Shown: piece by piece, positions 24,837-34,314 of the stretch
Position numbering within the stretch: the stretch's first letter is position 1
How the letters are laid out: every line of letters starts with the position of its first letter
DNA from: Paenibacillus sp. FSL H8-0332
GTDB lineage: Bacteria; Bacillota; Bacilli; Paenibacillales; Paenibacillaceae
Direction of reading: 5' to 3'
Length of the DNA: 64,000 nucleotides
NCBI RefSeq assembly: GCF_037963835.1
Contig: NZ_CP150145.1
Location: forward strand, 4,898,001 to 4,962,000
Position numbers and translations under genes: made by a program
Notes under the pieces: model-generated
Database searches by the model: none
What the model saw: only the letters and a program-made list of their open reading frames with translations
What the model was told of the DNA's origin: nothing

Positions 24837-26021
24837 TTAGTTAATGCCAACCAGCAGGTTCTTGCGGGCTACGCCGCTCTTAACTGCCGCTTCGGCTACA
24901 GCCATGCGAATTCTCTCTACTACACGCGGATCGAAGGCGTCTGGGATGATATATTTCTCATGCAGCTCAGACGGGTCAATCACTGAGGAGATCGCCTCTG
25001 CTGCTGCCAGCTTCATGTCTTCATTGATATCCGTAGCTTCACAATCCAGCGCTCCTCTGAATATTCCAGGGAAGCACAGAACATTGTTAATCTGATTCGG
25101 ATAGTCAGAACGTCCGGTCGCCATGACTCTTACATGCGGCGCAGCAATCGCGGGATCAATCTCCGGCATCGGGTTCGCCATAGCGAACACAATCGGATCT
25201 GTAGCCATGTTCAGCACATCTTCCAGCTTCAGCACATCCGGTGCAGAGACTCCGATGAAGACATCCGCGCCTTTGATCACATCGGACAGACTTCCGATTT
25301 CAAGATAAGGGTTCGTAATCTGGGCGTAATCGCTCCAATGGCTGCGCTCATAATCCGCAAGCCGGTTAATCGCGCCCTCCCGGTCCACGCCGATCAGGTT
25401 CACCGCTCCGGCATGCAGCAGCATTTTGGAGACGGAGATGCCTGCTGCACCTATGCCGTTGACTACGATTTTGACATCCTTAATATCCTTGCCGCATACC
25501 TTGAGTGCGTTCAGTAGTCCGGCAGTTACGACAATTGCCGTACCATGCTGATCATCATGGAAGACCGGAATGTCCAGCTCGGCTCTTAGTCTGGCTTCAA
25601 TCTCGAAGCAGCGCGGAGAGGAAATGTCCTCCAGGTTAATGCCGCCGAACGTCGGGGCAAGTGCTTTTACAATCGCAATAATCTCTTCAGTATCCTTGGT
25701 GTCCAGGCATATCGGCACGGCGTCGACGTCTGCGAACTGCTTGAACAGCGCCGCTTTGCCCTCCATAACCGGCATGGCTGCCTTCGGCCCGATATCGCCA
25801 AGCCCCAGTACAGCCGTGCCATCAGATACGACAGCTACGGTATTCTTCTTCGTGGTTAGCTCATAGGCCTGGGACTGATCGTCGGCAATCGCCTGACAGA
25901 CCTTCGCTACACCCGGCGTGTAGACCTTGGACAGGTCGTCTTTGCACAGAATCGGATGCTTCAGGGTAGTTTCGAGCTTACCGCCTTTATGCAGCAGCAT
26001 AATTTCTTCTAATAGTTCCAT
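24837..26021 (-). CDS. Malic enzyme (malate to pyruvate, decarboxylating)
   Basis: A 394-residue NAD(P)-dependent malic enzyme of the short bacterial type (as YtsJ, about 410 residues). The N-terminal domain has DDLSKVYTPGVAKVCQAI and the catalytic signature FGGINLEDISSPRCFEIE near 145-165, then VFHDDQHGTAIV. The Rossmann domain follows with VNGIGAAGISVSKML. It converts imported malate into pyruvate and CO2. The frame opens at 26036, but the ATG at 26021 has GGAGGAG 7 nt upstream. It lies 269 nt after the malate/citrate transporter and completes the uptake-and-use module. Confidence 0.92.
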   Translation of the reverse strand: MELLEEIMLLHKGGKLETTLKHPILCKDDLSKVYTPGVAKVCQAIADDQSQAYELTTKKNTVAVVSDGTAVLGLGDIGPKAAMPVMEGKAALFKQFADVDAVPICLDTKDTEEIIAIVKALAPTFGGINLEDISSPRCFEIEARLRAELDIPVFHDDQHGTAIVVTAGLLNALKVCGKDIKDVKIVVNGIGAAGISVSKMLLHAGAVNLIGVDREGAINRLADYERSHWSDYAQITNPYLEIGSLSDVIKGADVFIGVSAPDVLKLEDVLNMATDPIVFAMANPMPEIDPAIAAPHVRVMATGRSDYPNQINNVLCFPGIFRGALDCEATDINEDMKLAAAEAISSVIDPSELHEKYIIPDAFDPRVVERIRMAVAEAAVKSGVARKNLLVGIN

Positions 26022-26290
26022 GAGTAACTCCTCCATTCAACTGGTTAACCGTTTGTTCCATTCATCTCAGATCTTTCTATATATAGCGGAGCTTCCTGCA
26101 TCCGGAACCTTACCAGACCCGTATGCAGGCCCGTCAACTTTGCATTACATATACTCCCTTAGTCATTCTCCGCGATAAGTATCGGATTGGCAAGATAAAA
26201 GCTGACACCTGAAAATTGTCCACGATTTCGACACGATTGGATGCGATTTCATGTGATTCAGGCGTATCGTCTACTGATTGAGCACCCTGA

Positions 26291-27646
26291 TCAACCGCCC
26301 CATACAGAGATGAGCAGCGTGGCTACAACTACTGTAATCGCTCCGCCGATACGGGTGGAGATCTGTGCGAACGGCATCAGCTCCATGCGTCCCGAGGCAG
26401 ACAGAATAGCTACATCGCCTGTTCCGCCAAGGCCGCCGCGGCAGCCGGTAACAATGGCCGCTTCAACCGGGTACATGTTGACCCATTTGCCGGTAAAATA
26501 GCCCGTGATCGTCATCGCCACGATAACGGTAGCACAGACAATAATATAAGGAAGCGAGATCAGGGCTGCGACATCCTTCAGCGGAATGTACAGCATCCCC
26601 AGGCCGACCATGAGCGGCCAGGTTAAAGTGCCGGACACAAGCTTGTAGAGCTGATAAGCGCCCTGCTCGATTTTGGACGGGAGCAGCTTGGAAATCTTGA
26701 GTAGTGCCGCTGCGAAGATCATCAGGATCGGACCTGGAACGCCGACAAACGGCGACAGCAGATGACCGGTGATGAACAATCCGCAGGCGAACAGCAGGCC
26801 CGCGCCCATCAGCAGGAAGTCCGGCTTTGCACTGTCATACGTGCTGCCCGCCAGCTTCTGGCCATCCTTCGATTTCACCAGGACACCGTTCCCGGTGATG
26901 GACGGATTTTTGTCAGCCATTCGCTTGAGCAGTCCGGCAACAATAATTGCAAACACATTACCGATAACCGCCGCTGGAATCATCTGAGCTACATAAGAAC
27001 CAGATTCCCCGCCTAGGATCTGCGAGAACGCGATGGACAGCGGGAGAATGCCTTCACCGACGCCGCCGCCGATAATAGGTACGATAATGTAGAACAGTGT
27101 CCGGTGTGCACTATAGCCGAGCAGCATGCCCACGCCCATCCCCGCAGCCACTGCGGCGAGGGTTCCGGCCATCATCGGGATGAAGATGCGGATGAAGCCG
27201 TTAATCAGCGTGGTCCGGTTCATCCCTGTAATACTTCCGGCTACCAGAATCGAGATGTACAGGTAGAGGAAGTTCGACGTTTTCATCAGCGTGTTGACCG
27301 ATTCGAGCACCGAAGGATCAAGCACATTCCAGAAGACCAGGAAGGATGGGATCATTAGGGAGAGGATCGCGGGACCGCCGATATTTTTCAGAATCGGAAG
27401 CTTGAAGCCCAGATCACTGAGCAGCACCCCCAGTACAATAATTACTGCAAAGCCGCCGATCATGTCGTTTGGCAGTTCACCAAGCACAGAAGCCGCAAAA
27501 ATAACGAGTGCAAAAACCACATACAATGGGAGCGGAATAACGCCTACCTTTAAGTGCAGAACCTTCTGGACCAAATTTGGTTCACCTTGCTTCAGTACAT
27601 GCTGCTGTTCCGGTACCGAAAGTGGGGGTTGAATTGCTTTTTGCAT
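26291..27646 (-). CDS. 2-hydroxycarboxylate (malate/citrate) symporter, 2HCT family
   Basis: A 451-residue membrane transporter with 11-12 hydrophobic segments and both 2HCT re-entrant-loop GGxG motifs (PIIGGGVGEGILPLS and GCRGGLGGTGDVAIL). Relatives are CimH, MaeN and CitS, which import malate or citrate with Na+ or H+. It precedes the malic enzyme and follows the two-component genes, which makes malate the likely main substrate. A cre-like site lies about 50 nt upstream of the start. Confidence 0.92.
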   Translation of the reverse strand: MQKAIQPPLSVPEQQHVLKQGEPNLVQKVLHLKVGVIPLPLYVVFALVIFAASVLGELPNDMIGGFAVIIVLGVLLSDLGFKLPILKNIGGPAILSLMIPSFLVFWNVLDPSVLESVNTLMKTSNFLYLYISILVAGSITGMNRTTLINGFIRIFIPMMAGTLAAVAAGMGVGMLLGYSAHRTLFYIIVPIIGGGVGEGILPLSIAFSQILGGESGSYVAQMIPAAVIGNVFAIIVAGLLKRMADKNPSITGNGVLVKSKDGQKLAGSTYDSAKPDFLLMGAGLLFACGLFITGHLLSPFVGVPGPILMIFAAALLKISKLLPSKIEQGAYQLYKLVSGTLTWPLMVGLGMLYIPLKDVAALISLPYIIVCATVIVAMTITGYFTGKWVNMYPVEAAIVTGCRGGLGGTGDVAILSASGRMELMPFAQISTRIGGAITVVVATLLISVWGG

Positions 27647-27693
27647 GTTTACCTTACCTCCTTAACTCTTTTACAAATTCATCATAGCTGCTT

Positions 27694-27707
27694 TGAAAGC
27701 GCTTTTG
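27694..27707. promoter_or_regulatory. Candidate cre (CcpA) site before the 2HCT transporter
   Basis: TGAAAGCGCTTTTG fits the catabolite-responsive element consensus in its central palindrome. Carbon catabolite control of a malate transporter would make physiological sense. Confidence 0.6.
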
Positions 27708-27908
27708 TTTTTATGAAAGTAATAAAGGGATTTTGTAAATTATTAAAGTAAGCGCTATCAGGAGAGGGCAGGTTACTTCAGGTGCATTAGTGCCCCTCAT
27801 TTCGGGCTTCCGCCCCACTTTTGGCCAAGTCAAAGGGATTTATCCCTTTCATTTCAACATCCAGCCGACTTTCAGCCCCCAGCCCACTTCCGCTGTCTCC
27901 GCAACACA

Positions 27909-27944
27909 AAAAGCTCCGCCGCAGGTTGTGCGGCAGGAGCTCCA
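27909..27944 (-). terminator. Terminator of the response-regulator gene
   Basis: AGCTCC-GCCGCA pairs with TGCGGC-GGAGCT (one mismatch), followed on the minus strand by five T. The rest of the 27708-27960 gap holds short inverted words such as AAAGGGATTTATCCCTTT and no gene. Confidence 0.8.
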
Positions 27945-27960
27945 GAATTAGTTAGTATTC

Positions 27961-28668
27961 TCAAATATACTTAGTAATTAATCCCTTACCGTTCGGAGCG
28001 AGCCGGTATTTCTGCACAGGCCTGCCGATACTCCCGTAGACGAGGTCCATCTCCAGCACGCCCATCTCGGTTAACCCGATCAGGTATTTGCCGGCGGAGA
28101 CGCGGGAGATGCCGGATACCGCCGAGATATCCTCAGCGGAGAACAGCTCGCTGCCGCAGGCCTCCACGGCACGCCAGATGGTCTGGAGCGTCTGACGGGT
28201 GAAGCCCTTGGCCAGCTCCTGCGAGGACGTCCGTTCCTGCTTGAACCGGGACAGCCTGTCCAGCTCCGACTGGTTCAGCCGCTCCTGGCTGCGGAACAGC
28301 TTGTTCTGCTCCCGGTATCCGTTCAGCGCGGCCCGGAGCCTGGAGAACTCGAACGGCTTGATCAAGTAGTCCACCGCCCCGTTCTGCAGCGCTTCTTGGA
28401 TGCTCTCCTTGTCGCTCGCCGCCGAGATCACGATGACATCGATCTTCACACCTCTGCGCCGGATCTCGGACAGCAGCTCCAGCCCGTTGCTCTCCTTCAT
28501 GTAAATATCCAGCAGAATCAGGTCGTAGGCCTGCTTCTCCAGCATACCCAGCACTTCTTCCGCCGAGCTGGCCCAGCCATCGGCACGGAAGCCCTCCACC
28601 TGCTGCAGATAAAACTTGTTCATCTCCGACACCATGGGATCATCTTCAACAATAAGTACTTTTATCAT
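27961..28668 (-). CDS. Response regulator of the DcuR/CitB/MalR family
   Basis: A 235-residue regulator: receiver domain 1-120 with acidic pocket Glu8-Asp9-Asp10, phospho-acceptor Asp54 (LILLDIYM) and Lys in YLIKPFEF; a helical linker; and a helix-turn-helix at about 175-230 (SAEDISAVSGISRVSAGKYL). It should activate the 2HCT transporter and malic enzyme genes when its partner kinase senses malate or citrate. It lies about 50 nt after the kinase gene. Confidence 0.92.
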   Translation of the reverse strand: MIKVLIVEDDPMVSEMNKFYLQQVEGFRADGWASSAEEVLGMLEKQAYDLILLDIYMKESNGLELLSEIRRRGVKIDVIVISAASDKESIQEALQNGAVDYLIKPFEFSRLRAALNGYREQNKLFRSQERLNQSELDRLSRFKQERTSSQELAKGFTRQTLQTIWRAVEACGSELFSAEDISAVSGISRVSAGKYLIGLTEMGVLEMDLVYGSIGRPVQKYRLAPNGKGLITKYI

Positions 28669-28719
28669 AATGGCTTATCATCACTCTTCATGGGCTCTCC
28701 ACCCTTTTTATGGTTTATC

Positions 28720-30318
28720 TTAATTCTTCGCTCTATACGGGATCTCCACCGTGAATTCGGTGCCTTCCCCTTCCCGGCTGTTATACGTAATCGTTCCGCC
28801 CAGCTTGTCTACACTTCGCCGTACCAGATACAGCCCTACGCCCCGGTCGCCGCCTTTGGTCGAATAGCCCTGTTCAAACAGGTGAGCTCCATTCTCCGCA
28901 GCTATGCCTGTCCCGTTATCACTGACCTCGAGTGTAAGCTGGTTGTCCTTATGCCGGAACCCAATCTCGATCTGCTTGTTGTCCGCACCTTGGAGCGCTT
29001 CCAGCGCATTGTCCAGCAGGTTGCCCGCTATCGTGACCAGCTCCCGCGCCACCTCGTGATCCGCCGCTTCAGGCAGCATGCCGTCATCCCGGATAACCAG
29101 CCGTACATCGGCCTCCCGGATTCTGCTGAGCTTGCCGAGCAGGAAACCGACCATCACCGGGTCTTTGACCTGCCGGACCACCGAATCAGCCTCTGTCTGG
29201 ATGCTCTGTACAATATCCGTAAGATATTCCTCCAGCCGGCTGTAGCTGCGCATATTGGTCAGCCCCATGATGACATGGAGCTTGTTCATGAATTCATGGG
29301 TCTGCGCGCGCAGCGCCTCGGCGTACAGGGAGATGCCGGAGAGCCGCTCCATCAGAATACTGATCTCGGTCTTATCCCGGAACGTGGCAATAGCGCCTTC
29401 GATAATTCCGTTCACCCGGACCGGAACCACATTCACCAGCAGCGTGATGCCGCTCTGCTCCACTTCCTTATCCTGCAAGGCTTCCCCTGTCTCCAGCACC
29501 TTCTCCATCCGCAGCAGCGGCCAGAACTGCCCGGCCTGCCTGCCTACCGGTTCCTGGTTCAAGCCGACACTGCCCATCAGCCTCCGGGCTTCGGCATTCA
29601 CCAGGGTAATCCGCGATTCCTTATCGACGGCCAGAATTCCCTCCTTGGTCGATTGCAGCATAGCGCTGCGCTCCTCCAGCAATTTGGCAATTTCTCCCGG
29701 CTCCATGCCGAACATCATCCGCTTGATTTTGCGGGCCAGCAGGATGGCACCGAATATCCCCATCAGCCCGCCGACCAGGATGCCCGAATAGATAATCCAG
29801 CGGTTCTGCTGAACAGCAGAACGGACGCTGCCAAGCGATATGCCTACAGCTACTGCTCCAACCTGCTTGCCGTCAGGGGCGAAGATCGGTGAGAACGCTC
29901 TCACAGAATAACCGAGCGAGCCTTCAGCCACGGATATGGTCTCCTTGCCATGCAGCGCATCCGTCTCATCCCCGCCCATGAAGTGCTTGCCGATCAGGGC
30001 CGGATCGGGATGGGAACGGCGAATACCTCCCATATCCATCACCACCACGAATTGAACGTCATTGATGGCGCTGATATCGGTTGCATAACGCTGGATGCTG
30101 CCGGAATATGCCTCTGCAACCAGTTCGTCCACCACCCCCGGTGTACGCGAGACCGTGCGGGCAATGGTGATGGCCTTGTTCTCCAGAGAAGCCCGGGCCT
30201 CTTCGGAGAATCTCATGCCGAACATCACATACACAATCAGCAGCACCAGCACGACGATCAGGCAAATCATCAGGGTGATGGTGGTCTGAAGGCGCAATCT
30301 TTTTGTACCAATTCTCAC
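28720..30318 (-). CDS. DcuS/CitA-type sensor histidine kinase
   Basis: A 532-residue membrane kinase. TM1 (about 10-32) and TM2 (about 175-195) flank an extracytoplasmic PAS-like (sCache) domain with RYATDISAINDVQFVVVMD and GYSVRAFSPIFAPDGK, the type that binds citrate or malate in CitA/DcuS/MalK. A cytoplasmic PAS follows (about 215-320), then the dimerisation helix with the phospho-accepting His in AQTHEFMNKLHVI and the ATPase domain (NLLDNALEAL, DNGTGI, GVGLYLVRR). It starts at GTG after GGTGGAG. First gene of the kinase-regulator pair. Confidence 0.93.
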   Translation of the reverse strand: MRIGTKRLRLQTTITLMICLIVVLVLLIVYVMFGMRFSEEARASLENKAITIARTVSRTPGVVDELVAEAYSGSIQRYATDISAINDVQFVVVMDMGGIRRSHPDPALIGKHFMGGDETDALHGKETISVAEGSLGYSVRAFSPIFAPDGKQVGAVAVGISLGSVRSAVQQNRWIIYSGILVGGLMGIFGAILLARKIKRMMFGMEPGEIAKLLEERSAMLQSTKEGILAVDKESRITLVNAEARRLMGSVGLNQEPVGRQAGQFWPLLRMEKVLETGEALQDKEVEQSGITLLVNVVPVRVNGIIEGAIATFRDKTEISILMERLSGISLYAEALRAQTHEFMNKLHVIMGLTNMRSYSRLEEYLTDIVQSIQTEADSVVRQVKDPVMVGFLLGKLSRIREADVRLVIRDDGMLPEAADHEVARELVTIAGNLLDNALEALQGADNKQIEIGFRHKDNQLTLEVSDNGTGIAAENGAHLFEQGYSTKGGDRGVGLYLVRRSVDKLGGTITYNSREGEGTEFTVEIPYRAKN

Positions 30319-30401
30319 AATGCTCCACCTTCAGGAAATTTTTCTCGATTATAACGCAAAAGCACTCAAAGCGCGATAATCACAATTCTAAGTAAATTCT
30401 G

Positions 30402-31994
30402 CTATGACTCCGTAATCACCGACTGGTTCCGCCCTCTGCTCTTCGCCAGATACAAGGCCTGATCCGCCTTCACAAGCAGTCCCGTAAAGTCCGCAGCATG
30501 CGAAGGATAGTGGGCGATCCCCTGTGAAATCGTAAGCTGCGCCGCAATCGGCGCCTGGCTCCGCTCGACAGCAAGACGGATTCGCTCAGCAGCGCTGAAG
30601 GCCTTCGCAGGCGTAGTCCGGGCCAGCAGGATAACGAATTCCTCCCCGCCGTAGCGGTAACAGACATCATCCGGGCGAAGCGAGGTCACAATAACCCGGA
30701 CAACATGCTTCAGAACTTCATCGCCCAGCTTATGGCCATACGTGTCATTGACAAGCTTGAACTTGTCTACATCCAGCATCACCAGTGAAAAAGGAACCCC
30801 GGAGCGCATCCGCTGGCTGATCGTATGCTCCAGGGACCTGCGGTTCATCAGACCAGTCAGCACATCCGTTTCGGCTTGATGAGTCAACTGCTCGGTCTGC
30901 TGCTGGATATTGGCCAGGGCAAGCAATACACCGTCTGTCAGTAAATATGCTTCCCGGCTCCAATACCGCTTCGCTTCCTGTAATTCTATCTGCTCCTTGC
31001 CCATTCTGCTCACGACATCTGCCAGATAGACGAAGGGACGCGCAAACTTGCGCGCCAGCAGGATAACGCCCAGCAGTAGCAGAATGAACGGTATGGAGGA
31101 ATACCCGATCAGGGTACGGAAATGCCCTATCAGCTCCTGATGAATCCGGCTAATCGGGGAGACAACCACAATGCCCCAGCCATTAGCGGGCACACTGGAA
31201 TAACCGGCCAGCATCTCGATGCCCCGGGTGTTCGTGACACTCTGTTCTCCGCTTTGCTTATTCATCAGCTGCTGCACAACCTCATTACTGCTGACATCTG
31301 TGCCAATCCGCGCCTTATCCGGGTGATACACCAGATGCCCTTCGGAATCCACAATATAATAATAAGACCCCGAGTCATCCTCCTGTCCATTGTCAAAAAT
31401 CTCAGACAGAACGTTATTCTCCTGAAGGTAGATGGTGCCGCTAAGCATTCCGGCGTAGGTCCCCGCAGTATCGAAGATGGGCTGGCTCAAAAATACAATT
31501 AACCGCTTGGTATTGGCCGTCAAATAAGGGGAAGAAATATACGGCTTGCGGAGCGCTAATGCTTCCTTACTGTTCGTTGAGGTGATGTGCTTGCCTGTAG
31601 TCCCTAAGCTGGCAGGTGAAACATTGCGAATGAGTCCGCTGGCATCAACCACCGTGATGGAATTGAAGAAATTGCTGCTGCTGCGCATCAGATCCAGAGA
31701 ATCATTCACTTCCTGCGGCGGCATAGCTTCTATGTCAGACAGTCTGGCGGCGTTGTATTCCAGAGTCCCGTGCATGGACTGAAATAAGGAATCCATCGTC
31801 TTGGACATCCGGTCAGCATTGAGGTAATTCAGATGAAGCGTGGTCTCCATTAAGGACCGCTTCTTGGACTCATACGAACCGAGCAGAAGAATACTTGAAG
31901 TTAGCAAAACCACCAGCGTCACCAGACCTGTGAGCAGCGTGGTAAGGCTCAGCTTTTGACTTTGACGAAGCTTGCGCTTCAACCTTATATACAA
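30402..31994 (-). CDS. Membrane diguanylate cyclase with Cache sensor domain
   Basis: A 530-residue protein. TM1 lies near the N-terminus, a dCache-type extracytoplasmic domain covers about 45-290 (YYYIVDSEGHLVYHPDKARIG), TM2 is near 300, and the C-terminal GGDEF domain has an intact YGGEEF active site, so it should make cyclic di-GMP. RPDD five residues before GGEEF is an RxxD inhibitory site, giving product feedback. The frame opens at TTG 32048; TTG 31994 has AAGGAGG 9 nt upstream and is preferred. Stand-alone gene. Confidence 0.9.
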   Translation of the reverse strand: MYIRLKRKLRQSQKLSLTTLLTGLVTLVVLLTSSILLLGSYESKKRSLMETTLHLNYLNADRMSKTMDSLFQSMHGTLEYNAARLSDIEAMPPQEVNDSLDLMRSSSNFFNSITVVDASGLIRNVSPASLGTTGKHITSTNSKEALALRKPYISSPYLTANTKRLIVFLSQPIFDTAGTYAGMLSGTIYLQENNVLSEIFDNGQEDDSGSYYYIVDSEGHLVYHPDKARIGTDVSSNEVVQQLMNKQSGEQSVTNTRGIEMLAGYSSVPANGWGIVVVSPISRIHQELIGHFRTLIGYSSIPFILLLLGVILLARKFARPFVYLADVVSRMGKEQIELQEAKRYWSREAYLLTDGVLLALANIQQQTEQLTHQAETDVLTGLMNRRSLEHTISQRMRSGVPFSLVMLDVDKFKLVNDTYGHKLGDEVLKHVVRVIVTSLRPDDVCYRYGGEEFVILLARTTPAKAFSAAERIRLAVERSQAPIAAQLTISQGIAHYPSHAADFTGLLVKADQALYLAKSRGRNQSVITES

Positions 31995-32154
31995 ACCCGC
32001 AATCCTCCTTGGAACAAAAAACGCAATGATATATCCATCATACCGCAAATACTGATAATGTTCGACAGCGGATTTATGGCAGAACAGGCGGCGAATATCA
32101 CCCGGACATAGCAGAATAAGCCCGCAGCAGCAGGGCTCATCTTCAAGCTTTTAG

Positions 32155-32730
32155 TTACAGTTCAGGTTCACCCTGCGCCTGCAAAATCTCATCCACCCGT
32201 TCCTTGGCACCCTCCCAGGAGGTCATCAGCGGAAAAGAGTATTTCTCCCGTGCCCTCAGGTTCCACGGATGCGGAATACAGAGCACCTTCTTCCCTGCCT
32301 GAACGGCGGGCAGCAGGTTATGCGGGCCGTCATCAATCAGCAGATCGTAGCCGATCAGATGCTTCCGCTTGCAGGTGAAGAAATTGTCGGCCGGGATGTA
32401 CGGCATGTGCTTTTGCAGCCAGTTCCATTTCTCCAGCACCGTCTTCGGGACAGCGGCCGTCACAATAATAACGTCATAAGCGTTGTGCAGCTTCTCCATC
32501 TCTTCCACCACATATTCGTCGAACAGCTCCAGCTCCTCGTAGAGGCCGGGTCTGCCGAAGAACAGGTCCATGGTGCTCTCCGGATGACGCAGATGGTCCG
32601 TGTTCCAATCCATCATATCTTCGTAGCGTAGCGGATGTGTAGGAAACTCAATGTTATTGTGGTATATCGCACGCTTCACGAGATGGCAGATCGTATCGTC
32701 CATATCAACGGCGATGATCGGTTTGCGCAT
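32155..32730 (-). CDS. 5'(3')-deoxyribonucleotidase-like HAD hydrolase (NT5C family)
   Basis: A 191-residue HAD-superfamily phosphatase. Motif I is AVDMDDTICHL at the N-terminus, motif II VTAA (Thr) near 100, and motif IV LLIDDGPHN near 140. NT5C members remove phosphate from deoxynucleoside monophosphates. The ATG at 32730 has GGAGGAG at good distance and begins the Asp motif at the usual place; the ATGs upstream do not. Monocistronic. Confidence 0.85.
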   Translation of the reverse strand: MRKPIIAVDMDDTICHLVKRAIYHNNIEFPTHPLRYEDMMDWNTDHLRHPESTMDLFFGRPGLYEELELFDEYVVEEMEKLHNAYDVIIVTAAVPKTVLEKWNWLQKHMPYIPADNFFTCKRKHLIGYDLLIDDGPHNLLPAVQAGKKVLCIPHPWNLRAREKYSFPLMTSWEGAKERVDEILQAQGEPEL

Positions 32731-32886
32731 TGAATCTCCTCCATGTACACTTTCATTCATTTTCATTTATTATAGGCAACCGGGGAATAAGTGTCCAGAC
32801 ATCAGCCAGACTCAACATCAAAAAGCACATGCCTCCTTCACAGGGACACATGCTGTGCTGCCTATTCCTATCCACTTTTTTCCCCT

Positions 32887-33033
32887 TTATCTCCGCGACC
32901 GTCCCTTGACCAGGTTGATCACGAACAGGACCGCTGCGACAAACAGCAGAAGATGAATCATGTTGCCCATGAAATTAAAGATAAGGCCTAACAGCCATAC
33001 TACCACTACAAGTCCGATTAATCCCCACAGCAT
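32887..33033 (-). CDS. Small membrane protein, lmo0937 family
   Basis: A 48-residue protein, MLWGLIGLVVVVWLLGLIFN, then FMGNMIHLLLFVAAVLFVIN and a basic tail LVKGRSRR: two hydrophobic segments. This matches the short lmo0937-type membrane family seen throughout Firmicutes, function unknown. AAAGGCGG precedes the ATG. Confidence 0.8.
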   Translation of the reverse strand: MLWGLIGLVVVVWLLGLIFNFMGNMIHLLLFVAAVLFVINLVKGRSRR

Positions 33034-33155
33034 ATGCTTACCGCCTTTCTCTTCCGGTTTGATTTGTATGTACTTTACCCTTGTGGAGGGGAATTTAAAC
33101 GGCTGGTCCGGCAGATCCGTCTGTGGAGACAGCTGTTTTTTCAGGTATTAGGACA

Positions 33156-33185
33156 TTGCTTAATTGCGGGACAGGCTGTTATACT
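33156..33185 (+). promoter_or_regulatory. Probable promoter of the alpha/beta hydrolase gene
   Basis: TTGCTT, an 18-nt spacer and TATACT. Confidence 0.5.
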
Positions 33186-33196
33186 GTTTCTTAAAT

Positions 33197-33210
33197 AATA
33201 CAACTGTATT
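33197..33210. promoter_or_regulatory. Operator-like palindrome downstream of that promoter
   Basis: AATACAACTGTATT (6-bp arms) begins about 12 nt after the -10 element, where a repressor would block initiation. A TetR/PadR-type repressor is plausible, but none is encoded nearby. Confidence 0.35.
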
Positions 33211-33236
33211 GTAAAAAAGGAGACGAACCTATCCCC

Positions 33237-34265
33237 ATGACCCACTCTTCAAGTCACCCGAAGAACACAGCCCCGAAACTGCGGAGCAGACTGCTTAAGC
33301 TGCTGCTGTTCCTTCTATCTGCCGTCCTGCTTCTTGCAGGATCAGGGTTCCTATATGAAGCCATTGCCGCAAGCTCCGCTCTTAAAAGCTATCCTGCACC
33401 GGGTCAGCTGGTGGATGCCGGAGGCTATAACCTCCATATTCGCCAGTTAGGCACAGGAGCTCCCACTATTATTCTTGAGGCAGGCAGCGGTGAAACCAGC
33501 CTGTCGTGGGGAGATATTCCTGAACAGTTAGCTGAACATGCTACCGTTGTCACTTACGATAGGGCCGGGTATGCCTGGAGTGAGCAGGCGGATACGGAAC
33601 GCTCAGGCGCCAATATCGTGCGTGAGCTGCATACGGCACTGAAGAATGCAGATTTTCCCGGCCCCTACTTGATGGTCGGCCACTCTCTCGGCGGCATGTA
33701 TGCCCGGCTGTTCACTCAGACTTACCCGGACGAAGTAACCGGACTGGTGCTGATCGATGCCAGACCCGAGAATGACGACCGCGAGACGAAGCCGATTCTG
33801 GCTGCCGAGAATATGGCCGGCAACCCCAGCGCTTCCCTGCTGAGCCTGCTCAAGCGATCCGGGGCGCTTCGGCTGTTCCAGGACCAGCTCCTCGCAGGCC
33901 TGGTTGCGGAGCAGGACCGGGCACAGTTCATTAACGTTATTTCCACGCCTGCCTATTTCGCTGCCAAGGAGCAGGAAGCAGCGCTGGCAAGCTCTACCGA
34001 GGATGTGATCCGTGGACAGCACTTCGGCTCGCTCCCGGTGAAGGTGATCGCCCGTGGCCTGCCCCAGGACTATGCCTCCTTCGGAATCTCCGGGGAAGGC
34101 GGCCGCAGGCTCGAAGCCATCTGGCAGGAGGGCCAGCGTAATATGCTGAAGCTCTCTTCCAATAGTGAGCTTATAGTCGCCGAGAATAGCGGCCATATGG
34201 TCATTCACGACCAGCCGGAGCTGGTCGTCCAGACCATCCGCAGGATGCTCGCCACAGGGAAGTAA
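33237..34265 (+). CDS. Membrane-anchored alpha/beta hydrolase
   Basis: A 342-residue protein. One N-terminal membrane segment (about 20-45, KLLLFLLSAVLLLAGSG) is followed by an alpha/beta-hydrolase fold: oxyanion region EAGSGETSLSW, nucleophile Ser in VGHSLGGMYARL (about 145) and catalytic His in ENSGHMVIHDQPE near the C-terminus. The substrate is unknown; it resembles non-haem peroxidase/esterase-like hydrolases. AAGGAG lies rather far (about 14 nt) from the ATG, but no other start is available. Confidence 0.85.
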   Translation: MTHSSSHPKNTAPKLRSRLLKLLLFLLSAVLLLAGSGFLYEAIAASSALKSYPAPGQLVDAGGYNLHIRQLGTGAPTIILEAGSGETSLSWGDIPEQLAEHATVVTYDRAGYAWSEQADTERSGANIVRELHTALKNADFPGPYLMVGHSLGGMYARLFTQTYPDEVTGLVLIDARPENDDRETKPILAAENMAGNPSASLLSLLKRSGALRLFQDQLLAGLVAEQDRAQFINVISTPAYFAAKEQEAALASSTEDVIRGQHFGSLPVKVIARGLPQDYASFGISGEGGRRLEAIWQEGQRNMLKLSSNSELIVAENSGHMVIHDQPELVVQTIRRMLATGK

Positions 34266-34314
34266 CCTTAATTGAAGCAAATTGTATTCAGCAGGATATT
34301 TCATGCTGTACTCA

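Noticed and set aside
28396..29892. 498-residue frame opposite the kinase and regulator genes
   Set aside because: It lies antisense to two intact, well-recognised genes and crosses their junction, has no ribosome site, and its sequence shows no domain.
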